DNA of 64,000 bases from Leptasterias polaris. Taxonomy: Eukaryota > Echinodermata > Asteroidea > Forcipulatida > Asteriidae. Numbering within the stretch: position 1 is the first letter of the stretch; each line of letters opens with the position of its first letter. Shown one piece after another: positions 24,829 to 36,527 of the stretch. Made by a program: the position numbers and the translations under genes. The stretch lies in contig JAZGTN010000059.1 of assembly GCA_037783415.1 (NCBI GenBank), positions 2,294,001-2,358,000 on the forward strand, given 5' to 3'. The notes under the pieces are model-generated. The model saw nothing but the letters and a program-made list of their open reading frames with translations, ran no database searches and was not told the origin of the DNA.

Positions 24829-25187
24829 CTATTGGGCAGTAGAGACGGTCTCAGACACAGTGCCAGTCGCTACTCCGTCAACCACCTGGTTCAAATCCCG
24901 CTGCTTACAAAACACCTCCCTGATCCCTTTACGGAATGGCTTGTTGGTCAGGGTGTAAATGACTGGATTCACACAGGAATTACCCACAGCTAAGATGACA
25001 GTGAATTGATGAAAAGGTCCACCTAGAGTCATTGGAACACCGAAATTGAAGAGCAGGAACCAGACTTGGTTTGGAATCCAGCACACACCGAATGTTATGA
25101 CGCAGGCTAGGAGTGTCTTCACCTGGGTTTGGGAGGCTTGGAGCTGCCACATCTCACGCTGGTTGATTGGATTTACTCCCAAAGATG
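24829..25187 (-). CDS. GPCR B, exon 2: TM6, TM7 and C-tail
   Basis: The exon encodes TM6 with CWIPN, TM7 with NPVIY, helix 8 NKPFRKGIREVF and a tail ending VSETVSTAQ; with exon 1 the protein is 356 residues. The acceptor reads TGTTTATTGCAG on the minus strand. B and D have GGGC where A and C have GGC just before the stop. That one-base difference replaces the IANRERL end of A/C with TAQ. Distinctive residues relative to D include Q for R before ASQT, Q for L in ASQTQVK, and HQF before TM7. Confidence 0.9.
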
Positions 25188-25823
25188 CTGCAATAAACAG
25201 TGAAATCATTGTACACATTTATAATTGTTGAACATTGCTTGGAAGTACAGAAATCATACAGAGTTGTTATCAATTAACTGTGGGTTTGAATACAACTCGG
25301 GACGCCCCGCAGGTCTCTGGAAGTTATTAGTTAACTAAAGCACCTTGTACAGCACAAACCCCAGCCAATTACATTGTCAGAGAAAGAAAGTGTTCCCATA
25401 ACTCTACTTCTATTCTATTGATTTGTACTTTTAGATACATTTTGTTGAGAAAAACCTTGACAATTCACAGTGATGCTCCAGAGATGAAATGAGTCAAGGT
25501 TCATAAATCATTATTCAAGATTCTTGCTTTTGAATTAATAATGTACGATTAGATCTTTTGATATTTGAAGAAGGCAATGGTCACATGTCTATGAAGGCAA
25601 ACTTTGGCGAAGTCCCCTTCATGTTGATTGAAGACTTAAATATGTCAGTAACTCAGAAAGTTACACATGTAGGAACTGGAAATAGGCTGTTACACACATG
25701 TACATGTAAGTGTTAACATTGGTCAGCCAGGGACATCGTACTTGTATAACATGCTTCCATTGCTTGTCATCCCATTTCTCTTTATACTGAATTAGAACAG
25801 GGTGACCACCAACAAGGTCCTAC

Positions 25824-25958
25824 GCTGTACATAGCTCATTTGGTGGAACACCAGCATTAATTCGGAGGTCATTCATTCAAATTCCGCTCTAGCAAATTTT
25901 TCTTTGTTCAACCCTGAATCATTTAAAATTTACCAGGTCAGTTTCCTTTGTGGTTTAA
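25824..25958 (+). repeat. tRNA-derived SINE (family 1) in GPCR B intron
   Basis: A degenerate A box (ATAGCTCATTTGGTGG), then a B-box region TCATTCAAATTCCGC, CTCTAGCAAATT, and tail ACCAGGTCAGTTTCCTTTGT then GGTTTA. It is the paralogue of the SINE at 37154-37294 in the D intron, so the SINE insertion predates the unit duplication. Confidence 0.8.
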
Positions 25959-26847
25959 TATAGGTTTTCCCGGCCAATTTCAACAAAAATTCATTCATTT
26001 TAACTCCTGGCTCATTCAATTTCGTTTGAAAACGAATGCTCCGTTGAAGCAGCATTCAACAGTTTAAAGGAGTCATTCAATTTCACCAGTTTAGCATTCA
26101 CTGGTCAAATAAGATCATTCAATTTCATCAGACCGCAAGACTCATTCAATTTCGTAAAAGCCAGCGGCAAGAGGTGGTCAACCATTCAATTTCATTAATG
26201 GGCAAACATTTTCAAAATGTTTGCATTCAAATTCAAATTCTATGCTATATATGCCTTCTGATTCGTAGCTGCCTGTAATAAAGGCAAATATTTTTAGGGA
26301 AAACTCATTTCTACACTAGTTTCGCGTTATCTCCAAGTATAGGCCTTATCGATTTTGAATGAAAAGGTGGCTGCCCGTGGTCGGTACAGAGTAGTGAGTA
26401 ATGTTAACAGGGAGATACTGATTGAAGCATTCAAGAATAACCAGGCATGACTAGGCCTACCTACAACTAGCTGGTGACTCTTGGCATAATCATAACCAAA
26501 CTTACATGCCGAGATGTCTGGCACGTCAGATCATTGAAGGTTAAAGAAACCAACTTCAGATAAAAATAAACGAATAGAAGAAATGTATATCAAACACACG
26601 AAGAAAAGGACTTGTGAACAAAATCCACAAGAAAACAACAAGATTAATTTATCTTTAGATTTTATAACGACCCCTTATCATTTTAAGCTTTTGTTTCCTA
26701 TAAAACATTTGTTAACTTCAAATTTGACATGGTCCGGGCATTAGCAGAAAACAAAGACAAGAACATAAATACCAGGGCAAAAAATCTCAAGACTTTCGTA
26801 AAAGAGTTAGTTTTCATTTTAAAGTTATTGGGTGCAGGTTTTAACTT

Positions 26848-26949
26848 TGAAGTGTATAACAAAGCAAAAGGAACAGCGGACTGAAGTGTATAACAAAGCA
26901 AAAGGAACCGCGGACTGAAGTGTATAACAAAGCAAAAGGAACAGCGGAC
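26848..26949 (+). repeat. 34-bp tandem triplication
   Basis: Three units of 34 bases, each beginning TGAAGTGTATAACAAAGCAA and ending AGCGGAC or CGCGGAC. They differ by one base only, so the expansion is recent. Confidence 0.95.
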
Positions 26950-27216
26950 TGTTTAAATAACGAAAAACAAACAATACAATAAAATAAGTAAAAGACATGG
27001 AAACACCTCTTACAAAGGACAACTTATGTGCCAGTAAAGGGGCTATAATTTCCAGCTTACTTGTAAAGCCTTAACTCATGTTTAAATTGAATGCAAAGAA
27101 GTTGAAATTCGTTGCCCATAAACGAAAAAGAAAACGCAAACTAGCAACAAAACCATGTTCGCTTCAATGAGTCTTAATTTGAATGCATCAATTGTGAATA
27201 CGTAGTAGAAATTCAA

Positions 27217-27589
27217 CTTAAAGGTATTATATATTGTACAGGATTGGTAGAGCTAACAAAATAATCACAGACAGTGTTCATGTTTTGTGTAATCAACCAC
27301 ATATACATGAAATAACAAACCTGTGAAAATTTGAGCTCAATTGGTCATCGAGGTCACGAAAAAATAGTGAAAAGAGACCTGATGTGTTTTCTGTTTTTCA
27401 AACATCAAGTTTATTATCACGCGTGATAAAAACTATTGTTTTACTCATTTCTCAGAAACGACAGCATTTTAGGCAGAAATATTTTAAGGAACCCTTTCTA
27501 CCATTACTTACTTTAAATCATGTAAGTTATGTGTGAATCTGTGAACATTTGTGTTTTTCGATCTTACCAATAATGTATAGGCCTTTAAG
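27217..27589. mobile_element. TIR repeat, CTTAAAGG family, nested copy
   Basis: The left end is CTTAAAGGTATTATATATTG; the right end reverse-complemented is CTTAAAGGCCTATACATTAT. The interior GAGCTCAATTGGTCATCGAG is the antisense of the matching block in 13790-14153. It lies inside the 1.85-kb TA-flanked element. Confidence 0.7.
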
Positions 27590-27849
27590 AATGGTCAAAG
27601 TGTAGTCTTGAATGCCTACATGTATAAACGAAATAGAATGACCGAAGCGAATCTAAATGAGAAAAACAAAATCATGTGTGCACAAAAACAAAATTGAATG
27701 CATTTCGAGCTAAAAAGAAACCCTAGTTTAAGAGAATTAAGGGAAAATGCGTGAATTTGAATGCATGTTAATGAAATTGAATGAATTTTTGCTGAAATTG
27801 GCCGGGAAAACCTATATTTGAATTGGAGCACATTAACTAAATAACTAAC

Positions 27850-28561
27850 CTGTTTGAGCAGTTAACATCTTCACTTGTCTGTTCAGCGTCGAGATAACTT
27901 TCAGTTGCGTAAAAATCATCACAATGAATGGAGCAAAGAAGTTGACCATGAAAGTGTACAAGCCAAATGCCACCTGAGCTCCTCGGCTAGACCAGCCTTT
28001 AAAATGACACCCTACTACTTCATCTTCTTCATACGTAAAGACGAGGAACATTTTTGAAACTGCGGCAATAACCCAACAGAAAGCAATCATGATGTACTTG
28101 TTTCGTTTGATGAAAAGAGTCTTGTATTTGTGTGGGTAGACGATGGCGACAAAGCGCTCCAAATTGACCGCGGTCAAACTCAAGATTGACGTCATCGCGA
28201 AGAACCAAAATAGGAACGTTGAAGTGTAAACTTGACACAAAAAGTTACCAAAAAACCTGGGGTTCGGAGAGGATTTGACTTTAGGTAGGAGATAAAAGGG
28301 GATGACCAGAACACAGACCATGAAATCTACAATGGAGAGATGCACTAAGAAATCACTGGTATTAGACTGCAGGGACGGCACTCGGAGGAGTACGATGGCA
28401 GCCAGTAAGTTACCAGTGATACCAACCACGCAGATCATGCAGTAGAGAGCTAAGAGGAACTTAGTGAAAGCATCGCTGTCTCCCGTTGTTGAGTCACCAT
28501 CACCCGGTATTTCTTCAATACTTGGTACTGATGCATCAGAGAGGTTAAGCTGCTCCATCAT
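27850..28561 (-). CDS. GPCR B, exon 1: N-terminus to TM5, divergent TM2-TM3 face
   Basis: Same architecture and length (712 bp of coding exon) as A, C and D, with G-N in TM1, D79, Cys109, E135-R-F137, Trp163, Cys185 and Pro211 intact. The start is the ATG pair at 28,556-28,561. The upstream extension present here begins only at GTG, so it is unlikely to be used. B is the most divergent copy around the first extracellular loop and TM3: FFGNFLCQVYTST replaces FFGEVWCRVYTSG, losing the Trp beside Cys109, and PFYLLPKVKSSPNPR replaces PVYLLPKNKSTPNPG. From ICL2 to TM5 it matches D. The donor is G-GTTAGT. Confidence 0.91.
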
Positions 28562-30786
28562 GAAGGCAATGTCTGTTACTGACACTTTTTGACACTCTAT
28601 CCTAACTCAATTTTACCTTGAGTCAATTTCAAAAGATTGAGATGAAGTTGCTTCATTGTATAATCGTTGAGTTGAGAAACAGCAAATACCCTCGCTGCTA
28701 TCGGCTCCACTAGGTATAGGCTATGATACAATGGTTAGGATTTGACTGGCTTTATATCTTGATCTATTGTCAAGGTACAGTAAGAGAATTCAGCAACTTC
28801 AGTAGCATACGATTGACACACAACAATCAAACTGCTATTAAAAACAATTGTATAGAGCAGTTAATGGTGGCTTTCAATCATATCTCAAAACCTTGACTTT
28901 CTTCAGATATTGCTCTATAAAAACAAAATTTATCATATGGATCAAATTAGTTTCTCATCTGCCCAAAAATGCCCTAAATTAATCAAGATCGCTCTTTGTA
29001 AAAGAGGTTTTACAAAATCTATTTGCAGGTTTTCGGTCGTCTATATGAGTGCTGTTATCAAGAGAAAGCAACTATCTTATACACATAGCTTTACTGTCTT
29101 AAAAAGGTTGTAACTCGATTGAATTTATATCTTTTTTGAGCTGTAAAGAACAGAGGAATGATTGTTAATATCTGGGTACTGGCGAAAAGCATGTTTCAAT
29201 AAAGACTTCACTTTCAGAGAGCTCGGCAATTGCCCTTCGATTGGTATTATGTGCATTAGGCTTAATGTAATATTAAAGTTGAGTTGCGTTGTAGTCTGTT
29301 TTTCCCGTATGTGCATCATCGACTGATACCAACTATCGGTTTTACCTTGCTTGATTTCTATGTTGCATCAAAGAAAATTTAGACTTTTTGAGTAATTTAT
29401 ATTCATAGATTTTCGGATCGTAACACTTTTGTTTTAGTTTTGTTTGGCCAAGGAGGCCGTCGGCTTAATCAATGTAAAATAAAAAACAACCGGCATTTTA
29501 TGAGATAATAAGAAGTCTTTTCAAGAAAGGTGTCCTTCAATTTTGTTCAGCAATCATTTTCAATTTGGTCCATTTTCTAAATATAGTCAAATGGAACTAT
29601 TCTTTTGTTTTTGACCATCAATCCCAAGAAGATGTAATGTATTCTTATCGATTATCAATAACTCAGTAATAATCTAGTGTTGAAGTAACCATAATAAGTT
29701 TGGCTTCCCATTGCTGACCTACATATATATGTTAAGTTTTTATTATGATTTTTCCTAGTTTTATTTCATGGTTTATTTCAGAAACAACCCTTCATGATCA
29801 CAGCCTTAATGAGGCTGAATTGAGTTCAATTTTTACAATAATCATATGAAGAAGAGTTAACAAATACACATGTACATGTATATAGAGATGGACAAAAGTG
29901 GTAATACAATGTAATATATATTTTTTTCCAGTAATCGTTGCCAATTCTGTTGATTTCTCACGGGTTTTGCTCGTCTGAAGATAATCAAACACACGCAATC
30001 AGCAACCACAACGGGAACAAATGGAACTGTGCGTTTGTTTCCTATCATTAATCACAAGAAGTGAATTTTGTTATATAAGTTACTCCAGATTAATATCAAA
30101 CATAAAAACAAGTTCGGGTACCAACCGGAACATGTTGTTGGTTGTCTGGTAAAATCTGGAACACGAAGCATAAATAATTCACAGTAAAGATACCACATAT
30201 TATGATAAAACAAAGATTGAATACAGAGATACAAAACGATAATAGTGGGGTGCACTGTTTGACAAACAGGGCTCACCCTAGCATGGTGTATTGTCTGTAT
30301 AGTAAAAACTGCTAGGGGCTAACACCACTTACATGTAACATGCCATGTGTGCTACTAATACTTAGCTGTCTAGCCTACTTGTTTAATTAATTGCTCACAT
30401 TTCTTCCTTTTCAGATGCGAATAATTTATCACCGTTTAAAATATTTAAATTGGTTGAAGAATGAAGAGAATGAAGTGTTTTTTAGTGTGTATGTAAACTT
30501 CATTTTGACCATTAAACTGGTTGTGATTACTACCATTAATACATCAGAAAGATACACTTGTGACAACATTTATACATGTTTCAAATCTGGGCTACTAAAA
30601 CTTCCTGAGGAAAGTAAAATGCAGAGTTTTAGTGTAAGGTCTGACATAAGACTGGCTCTTGGAACGTGTCCAAATTAACTGGAGACTTTAGATGACACAT
30701 AGTGACAGTATAGACTTATCAGGTAAAAACATTGTTCTTGGAAATGTGCGCATGCTCAGAAATACAAAAACTATGGAAATTTACCT
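28562..30786 (+). other. Spacer between receptor units B and C
   Basis: From 28,562 to about 28,990 this is the conserved receptor 5' flank (GAGTTGAGAAACAGCAAATA, then CTGCTATCGGCTCCAC). The remainder, 28,990-30,786, is AT-rich sequence. A frame at 30391-30678 gives 95 codons with no recognisable domain and no supporting splice context. I see no gene. Confidence 0.6.
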
Positions 30787-31680
30787 TATTGTCTGTGAAT
30801 CCATCAACATGATCCATGTGGTAAATTCCGCTCAAATGTAAAAAGCTTTCATGGGAAATGTAAGTCGACAGAAACAATGCTGGAAGATTTCTCTGTCACT
30901 AATGTGAATGATTTATCTGATAAAGGGGTTTCTTTTTGTAAAGGAAAGACACAGCGTCGGGGAATTTAGTCATTTCTAGATTATCAAACGTGATTGGGAA
31001 TAGCTGCTGGAATGTCGAGTTAATTTTCATTATTAATGCAAAATAATTTGACCAGAGTTGGGTTTGAACCAGTGGCCATGGTGGTCTTTATGTCAAGTAG
31101 GCTCGAGCAACTTTGTCAAATTCTATGGTGCTGATTACCATGCCCTGTAAAAACGCAAGTTAGCTTCTTGCCTGCAGTAAAAATGCCCTAAAATGTGTCT
31201 GAAAAAACCATGTCATCTTCGTGTATGACCTTTAGGGTCCTGCAATACTGCTGTGAAAAAAACCCTTTTTTTACTTTTGTTAAAGTGCGCCTCTAAGACT
31301 TTGCAGAAATTGTTCGTTTGGTTAGCGTGCCTCGTTTAAGACGATTTTAAAAACATTTTCACTTAACGCAAATGTACCATTACATTGGTTCATGTTAAAC
31401 GTCACATCAGAGTGTTTAAAATTAACAAATTAAGAACATGATTTGTGAAAACAATGGCACTAACTGTTACAATGTTGTCTCATCAGAATGTTGTGAATTA
31501 AAATCATGAGAACATCTTTTGTGAAAACAGTAGCAAGGTTTTTGTTCTGTCTGAGGTATTGATAAAAACACTCGGGAGTAGATTGGTCTACTCTGATTTC
31601 CAAGACTTGTCTGGTGCGATGTGCTTTCATTGTAAAACTGAAACTGTACCGCCATTGTTTCTGCTGAGGGTTCATTTTTA

Positions 31681-32051
31681 TCAAAGTCTTTCTCTATTGG
31701 CAATGGAGACAGTCTCAGACACAGTGCCGGTCACTACTCCGTCAACCACCTGGTTCGAATCCCGCCGTCTACAAAACAGCTCCCTGATCCCTTTACGGAA
31801 CGGCTTGTTGGTCAATGTGTAAATGACTGGATTCACACAGGAATTACCAACGGCTATGATGACAGTGAGACGGTGGCTTGGGTCACCCAGAGTAATTGAA
31901 ACACCAACATTGAAGAGCAGGAACCAGACATGGTTTGGAATCCAGCACACACCGAATGTTATGACGCAGGCCAGGAGTGTCTTCACCAGGGTTTGGGAGG
32001 CTCGGAGCTGCCACATTTTCCGCTGGTCGCTTGGATTAAAACCTGTAGAGG
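31681..32051 (-). CDS. GPCR C, exon 2: TM6, TM7 and C-tail
   Basis: Nearly identical to exon 2 of A: same CWIPN, NPVIY, NKPFRKGIRELF and IANRERL end. The differences I see are T for S at the second residue after the splice (ASTGFN) and GVSITLG for GVPMTLG in the third extracellular loop. The acceptor CTTGCAG is conserved. With exon 1 it makes a 360-residue receptor. Confidence 0.9.
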
Positions 32052-32861
32052 CTGCAAGAGAAGGCAAAGTCGATACAAATTAACGCATTAGGTTCCAATC
32101 AATCAGAGTTAATTCCTGTGGTTTTTGAGGTGTCCATTGATATTTGTACGGTAAAGGGTCGCGAGCAAACTATGGGTTGCAATTAAAACCAGAGGGGTCG
32201 CCAGACTTTGTCAAAAGTGCTCAAATAACGTAACACTTTTAAACATTGCTTCACACAGTCGATCTATCATTTTAAAGAATTTCAATACATTTTTTATTGG
32301 TTCAATGCAATTACTGATAAAGATATTATACTAAAAACGAACTGCTTCAATCAGCCGGCGATCAGCGGTTGGATCGCGGTCGAGTGCCGGAAGTCTTCAT
32401 TGCATAATTTTTTTTATAACAGACCTGTAAAACTTGGACTCGATTGGTCAACAAAGTTGCAAGAAAACCATGAATGGAAAAACACCCTTGCTGCATAGAA
32501 ATATGTTTTTTCAGATGCCTATAAGAAAGGCTTCTTGCCTGAGCGAGAAGGGCTTCATGCCTGAAGCCTTTCTCATTTTCAAATTTAAATTGGGAATTTT
32601 TTTATTTTTATTTTTGTTATTACATTACTTCAAAGAGGTCGTTTATAACAATGTTTTATGATATGAACAGTTTTCATTCTCACAAAGTTTCGAGTAATTA
32701 CCAAATTAAATATGTTACTGGCCAGCTTAAACTCATATAAGAAAAGAAAACAAATTGTATATACTAAGTCCATCGATGAATGGAAAGTTGGTACTCTCTT
32801 GCTCTCATCCATCTTTAACACACTGAATATGAACATAGATAAAAATGACTCAATAACCAAC
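32052..32861 (-). other. GPCR C intron (810 bp)
   Basis: Same splice sites as A. It is shorter than A by an absent segment of about 210 bp (joint at 32,399-32,405, CATTGCATAATT) and by having a single GCTTCATGCCTGAGCGAGAA-type unit. Confidence 0.85.
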
Positions 32862-33573
32862 CTGTTCGAGCAGTTAACATCTTCACTTGTCTGTTCAGCG
32901 ACGAGATAACTTTCAGTTGTGCAAAAATCATCACAATTAATGGAGCAAATAAGGTGATCGTGAAATTGTACAAGCCAAATGCAGCCTGAGCTCCTCGGCT
33001 AGACCAGCCTTTAAAATGACATCCTACTACTTCATCTTCTTCATAGGTAAAGAATGAGTAAGATCTTGAAACTGCGACAAAAACCCAACACGCAGCGATC
33101 ATGATGTACTTGTTTCGTTTGATGAAAATAGTCTTGTATTTGTGTGGGTAGACGATGGCGACAAAGCGCTCCAAATTGACCGCGGTCAAACCCAAGACTG
33201 ACGTCATCGTGAAGAACCAAAACAGGAAACCGCTGGTGTAAACTCGACACCAAACCTCACCAAAGAACCCGGGGTTTGGAGTGGATTTGTTTTTAGGCAG
33301 GAGATAAACGGGGATGACCAGAACACAGACCATGAAATCTACAACAGAGAGATGCACTAAGAAATCACTGGTATTAGACCGCAGGGACGGCACACGGAGG
33401 AGTACGATGGCAACCAGTAAGTTACCAGTGATACCAACCACGCAGATCATGCAGTAGAGAGCTAAGAGGAACTTAGTGAAAGCATCGCTGTCTCCCGTTG
33501 TTGAGTCTCCATCACCCGGTGTTTCTTCAATACTTGGTACTGATGCATCAGAGAGGTTAAGCTGCTCCATCAT
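32862..33573 (-). CDS. GPCR C, exon 1: N-terminus to TM5
   Basis: A near copy of GPCR A exon 1. Of 237 residues I see three changes: L for S in TM1 (KFLLALY), V for I in TM2 (HLSVVDF) and T for M in TM3 (FFTMTSVLG). All class A landmarks are the same: G-N in TM1, D79, Cys109, ERF, Trp163, Cys185, Pro211. The start is the double ATG with an in-frame stop upstream, and the donor is G-GTTGGT. A longer open frame that continues past the donor is read-through into the intron. Expression and ligand are unknown. Confidence 0.92.
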
Positions 33574-34069
33574 GAAGGCAATGTCTAGTTACTGACACTT
33601 TTTGAAGCTCTATCCAAACTCACTTTTATCTGAAGTCAGTTTCAAAAAATTGAGATAAAGTTGCTTTGTTGTATAATTGTTGAGTTGAGAAACAGCAAAT
33701 ACCCTGGCTGCTATCGGCTTCACTAGGTATAGTCTATGATACAATGGTTAGGATTTGACTGACTTTATATCTTGATCTATCGTCAAGGCACAGTAAGAGA
33801 ATTGAGCAATGTCAGAAACATACAATTGACACACAACATTTTATAGGTCAGACTGCTATTAAAAACATTTCTATAGAGCAGTTAAAAGTAGCCTTCAATC
33901 ATACCTCAAAACCTTGACTTTCTTCTGAAATAGTAACATACAGTTTAAATTTATCATATCAATCAAATTAGTTTCTCGTCTTCCAAGAAATGCCCTAAAA
34001 TATTCAAGATCACTCTTTGCAAAAGAGTTGAAGAGGTATTTTCATAACATGTAGAATTCGTCACCACGG

Positions 34070-34237
34070 ATCAATTTCATAGACCTGCTTATAAGCAGAA
34101 TTTTTTTTATACAAATTTCAGGATACCAGTCACAAATTATACATGTGAACTTTTGGCTGGTAACCTATTTCAGGTAACTTGGATTGTTTTGTGCTTAGCT
34201 ACTTTTTGAGCCAAAGCGGCTCTTTGAAATTTGGCTC
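34070..34237. repeat. Foldback MITE copy in GPCR C 5' flank
   Basis: Paralogue of 23533-23706: ATCAATTTCATAGACCTGCT to GGCTCTTTGAAATTTGGCTC. Confidence 0.75.
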
Positions 34238-34726
34238 ATATATTTATTCTTGGTTCTTGAGTGGTTTGCCATAGAACTGTGACATTACATGTTAACAAAG
34301 GAGCCAAAGAGCCTGGACTTCCTACATGCAGGATTTGTACACAGCTCAATGGAAGAAAACACTCAATCTTGTATTTTTGTATGTGTTTTTCAACTTTTGA
34401 TATGTAGGAAAGGGGGCACATCTCAAAACAACAGCTTTTAATTTTGTCACCTTTAATTTATGTGAAAATTTAGACACAAAACTGTAAAAATGTCCCGTAT
34501 GACCATTGTAGTATCTCGCCTGCCAGTAAATGCACTGGAATGTGAATGTAGTTCCTTTCTTTAAGATTGAAGCAAGGACCTTTTGCTCTATGATTGAAAG
34601 AACCATTAAATAAATATAAATAAACCATTGGTACAGCAGTTAAGATGTAAACCACCTTGACTGGTGTTAAAAGGGTACAAAACTTGTAAAGTTTTGCATC
34701 CAACGTCCTTCTGTCCTATTTAGCTT

Positions 34727-35340
34727 GGCTCACAGCTTTTTAGTACAACAGTGGTTGATTCACTTGCCTGTGTGTATGTTGCCTGCTCTCACAAATTTGG
34801 AGGTAGAATCTTAAGGACAAAATACAGGGTAATAATAAAAATAGTAGTAATATTAATAGTCAACATTTATAATAATGTACATGTGTACCATGTCTGTTAT
34901 AAATGACATTCGTGGAGCCAATTGTTATCAATTCAGGTGGAGATCGTTAAGAATGATTTTAAAGAGACAAAGCAACCATATCACAACACCTTGAAAGGGA
35001 TATAGGTGAGGTGATGCATATTGCTGCCAGACCATACCAGCATATCCGGGGCAAGCCCCCTTCTCTTCACCATAAGTGTATTGGGTTCATGCGTTACACA
35101 GCACATAGGATCTGCAGCGCTATGCTCCAAACAAAGGACAAGGCAATTGTGGGTCTTGCTCTCAGTCAAGTGTGTTATGGTTTTGGGGCTAAAGTTTGTG
35201 CTTTTTGTGTGTGTGTATGATCTTGGTGGGCTAAAGAGGTGGCACATGTACATGTACAGATGAGTGCACAGTTAACTTAAGTCTTGACATTACATGTATA
35301 TCCTCTAACCTCACTCCCATAGGCAGCGCAGTATCAATCC
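34727..35340 (+). repeat. Duplicated spacer segment, copy 1
   Basis: The segment starts AGCTTGGCTCACAGCTTTTT and includes CCATATCACAACACCTTGAA, CAGACCATACCAGCATATCC, GGGGCAAGCCCCCTTCTCTT and CACTCCCATAGGCAGCG. It is repeated at 43,858-44,455. No coding sequence or terminal repeat is recognised. Its presence on both sides of D fits its being part of the duplicated array. Confidence 0.85.
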
Positions 35341-36168
35341 CTCATAGGGTTCATGTAATCTTGACATTACTGAATAACCATCCTAATTTGATCTAAACCA
35401 CCTCATGAAAGGAGTCTTCATCACCTCAATTCTATTTGTACCTTTCTGGTTTTATGTGAATGCTAACTTTTTCATGATTTCTAGTATGACGTCATGATTG
35501 GGAATAGCTGCTGGAATGTCAAGTTAGTTTTCATCATTAATGCAAAATAATTTGACCAGGGTTCATGGTGGCCATTACGTACATGTAGGCTCAAGCAACT
35601 TCATCATATTCCATGGTGCTGATTACCATGCCCTGTAAAAACTGCAGTGAAAATATGCCCTAAAATGTGTCTGAAAAAACCATGTCATCTTGTGTATGAC
35701 GCTTGGGGTCCTGTATACTGCTGTGATACTGTGAAAAGATAACCTTTTTCACAATTTGTTAAGTGCGCGCCTCTAAGAGTTTGCCCAAATTGTTCATTTA
35801 GTTAAGGTGCCTCATTTAACATGATTTGTTTAAACATTTTCACTTTACATAAATGTACCATTACATTGGTGCATGTTAAACGTCACATCAGAGTACTTAA
35901 AATTAACAAATTCAGAACATTATTTGGGAAAACAATTGCAATTGAATGTAAGAATGTTGTCACATCAGAATGATGTGTGAATTAACAGCATAATTAAAGA
36001 AAATAGTAGCAAGGTTTTTGTTCTGTCTGAGGTATTGATAAAAACACTCGGGAGTAGATTGGTCTACTCTGATTTCCAAGGCTTGTCTGGTGCGATGTGC
36101 TTTCATTGTAAAACAGAAACGCTACAGACATTGTTTTTGCTGAGGGTTCATTTTTATCAGTCTTTTTT

Positions 36169-36527
36169 CTATTGGGCAGTAGAGACGGTCTCAGACACAG
36201 TGCCGGTCGCTACTCCGTCAACCACCTGGTTCGAATCCCGCTGCTTACAAAACACCTCCCTGATCCCTTTACGGAACGGCTTGTTGGTCATGGTGTAAAT
36301 GACTGGATTCACACAGGAATTACCCACAGCTAAGATGATAGTCAGACGGTGGAAAGGTCCACCTAGAACCATTGGAACACCGAAATTGAAGAGCAGAAAC
36401 CAGACTTGGTTTGGAATCCAGCACACACCGAATGTTATGACGCAGGCCAGGAGTGTCTTCACCAGGGTTTGGGAGGCTCGGAGCTGCCACATCTCACGCT
36501 GGTGGCTTGGATTTACTCCTAAAGAGG
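36169..36527 (-). CDS. GPCR D, exon 2: TM6, TM7 and C-tail
   Basis: B-type exon 2: ASLGVNP start, CWIPNQVWFLLFNFG in TM6, NPVIY with M in place of L after it (YTMTNKPF), helix 8 NKPFRKGIREVFC and the TAQ end. Relative to B it has SHQ for INQ, R and L at two positions where B has Q (QLRASQTLVK), VLGG for TLGG, and HRLTII before TM7 as in A and C. The acceptor is TTTGTTGCAG. With exon 1 it makes 356 residues. Confidence 0.9.

Larger units (their letters stand above)
25961..27814. mobile_element. TA-flanked TIR element in GPCR B intron (1854 bp)
   Basis: The ends are TAGGTTTTCCCGGCC and its inverted copy GGCCGGGAAAACCTA; inverted similarity continues for about 40 bases (AATTTCARCAAAAATTCATT). 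TA lies outside both ends (25959-25960 and 27815-27816). The paralogous D intron reads TGGTTTATTATTTGAATT at 37284-37301 without the element, an empty site. TA duplication suggests Tc1/mariner-like transposition, but no transposase frame remains. Subterminal ATTCAATTTC words are repeated many times near the left end, with inverted counterparts at the right. Nested inside are a 34-bp triple repeat and a TTTAAAGG-family element. Confidence 0.88.
25188..27849 (-). other. GPCR B intron (2662 bp) with a transposon insertion
   Basis: It is three times longer than the D intron (799 bp) because an element of 1854 bp is inserted. The remaining sequence aligns to the D intron, including a family-1 SINE. 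The donor on the minus strand is GTTAGT. Confidence 0.85.
30787..34700. repeat. Receptor duplication unit C (flanks included)
   Basis: It aligns to unit A from TGTCTGTGAATCCATCAACA (20,129 and 30,790) onward. Both copies share the SINE-like remnant with GGTTTGAACCAGTGGCCATG, the GCGCCTCTAAGACTTTGCAG block, both exons and the 5' flank including the foldback MITE. C has an extra stretch at about 31,436-31,560 (AGAACATGATTTGTGAAAAC and onward) that is also before D but missing from A. Confidence 0.88.

Noticed and set aside
28562..28585. Extended start for GPCR B (SVTDIAF added)
   Set aside because: The extension begins at GTG, not ATG, and A has an in-frame stop at the same place. The double ATG shared by all four is preferred.
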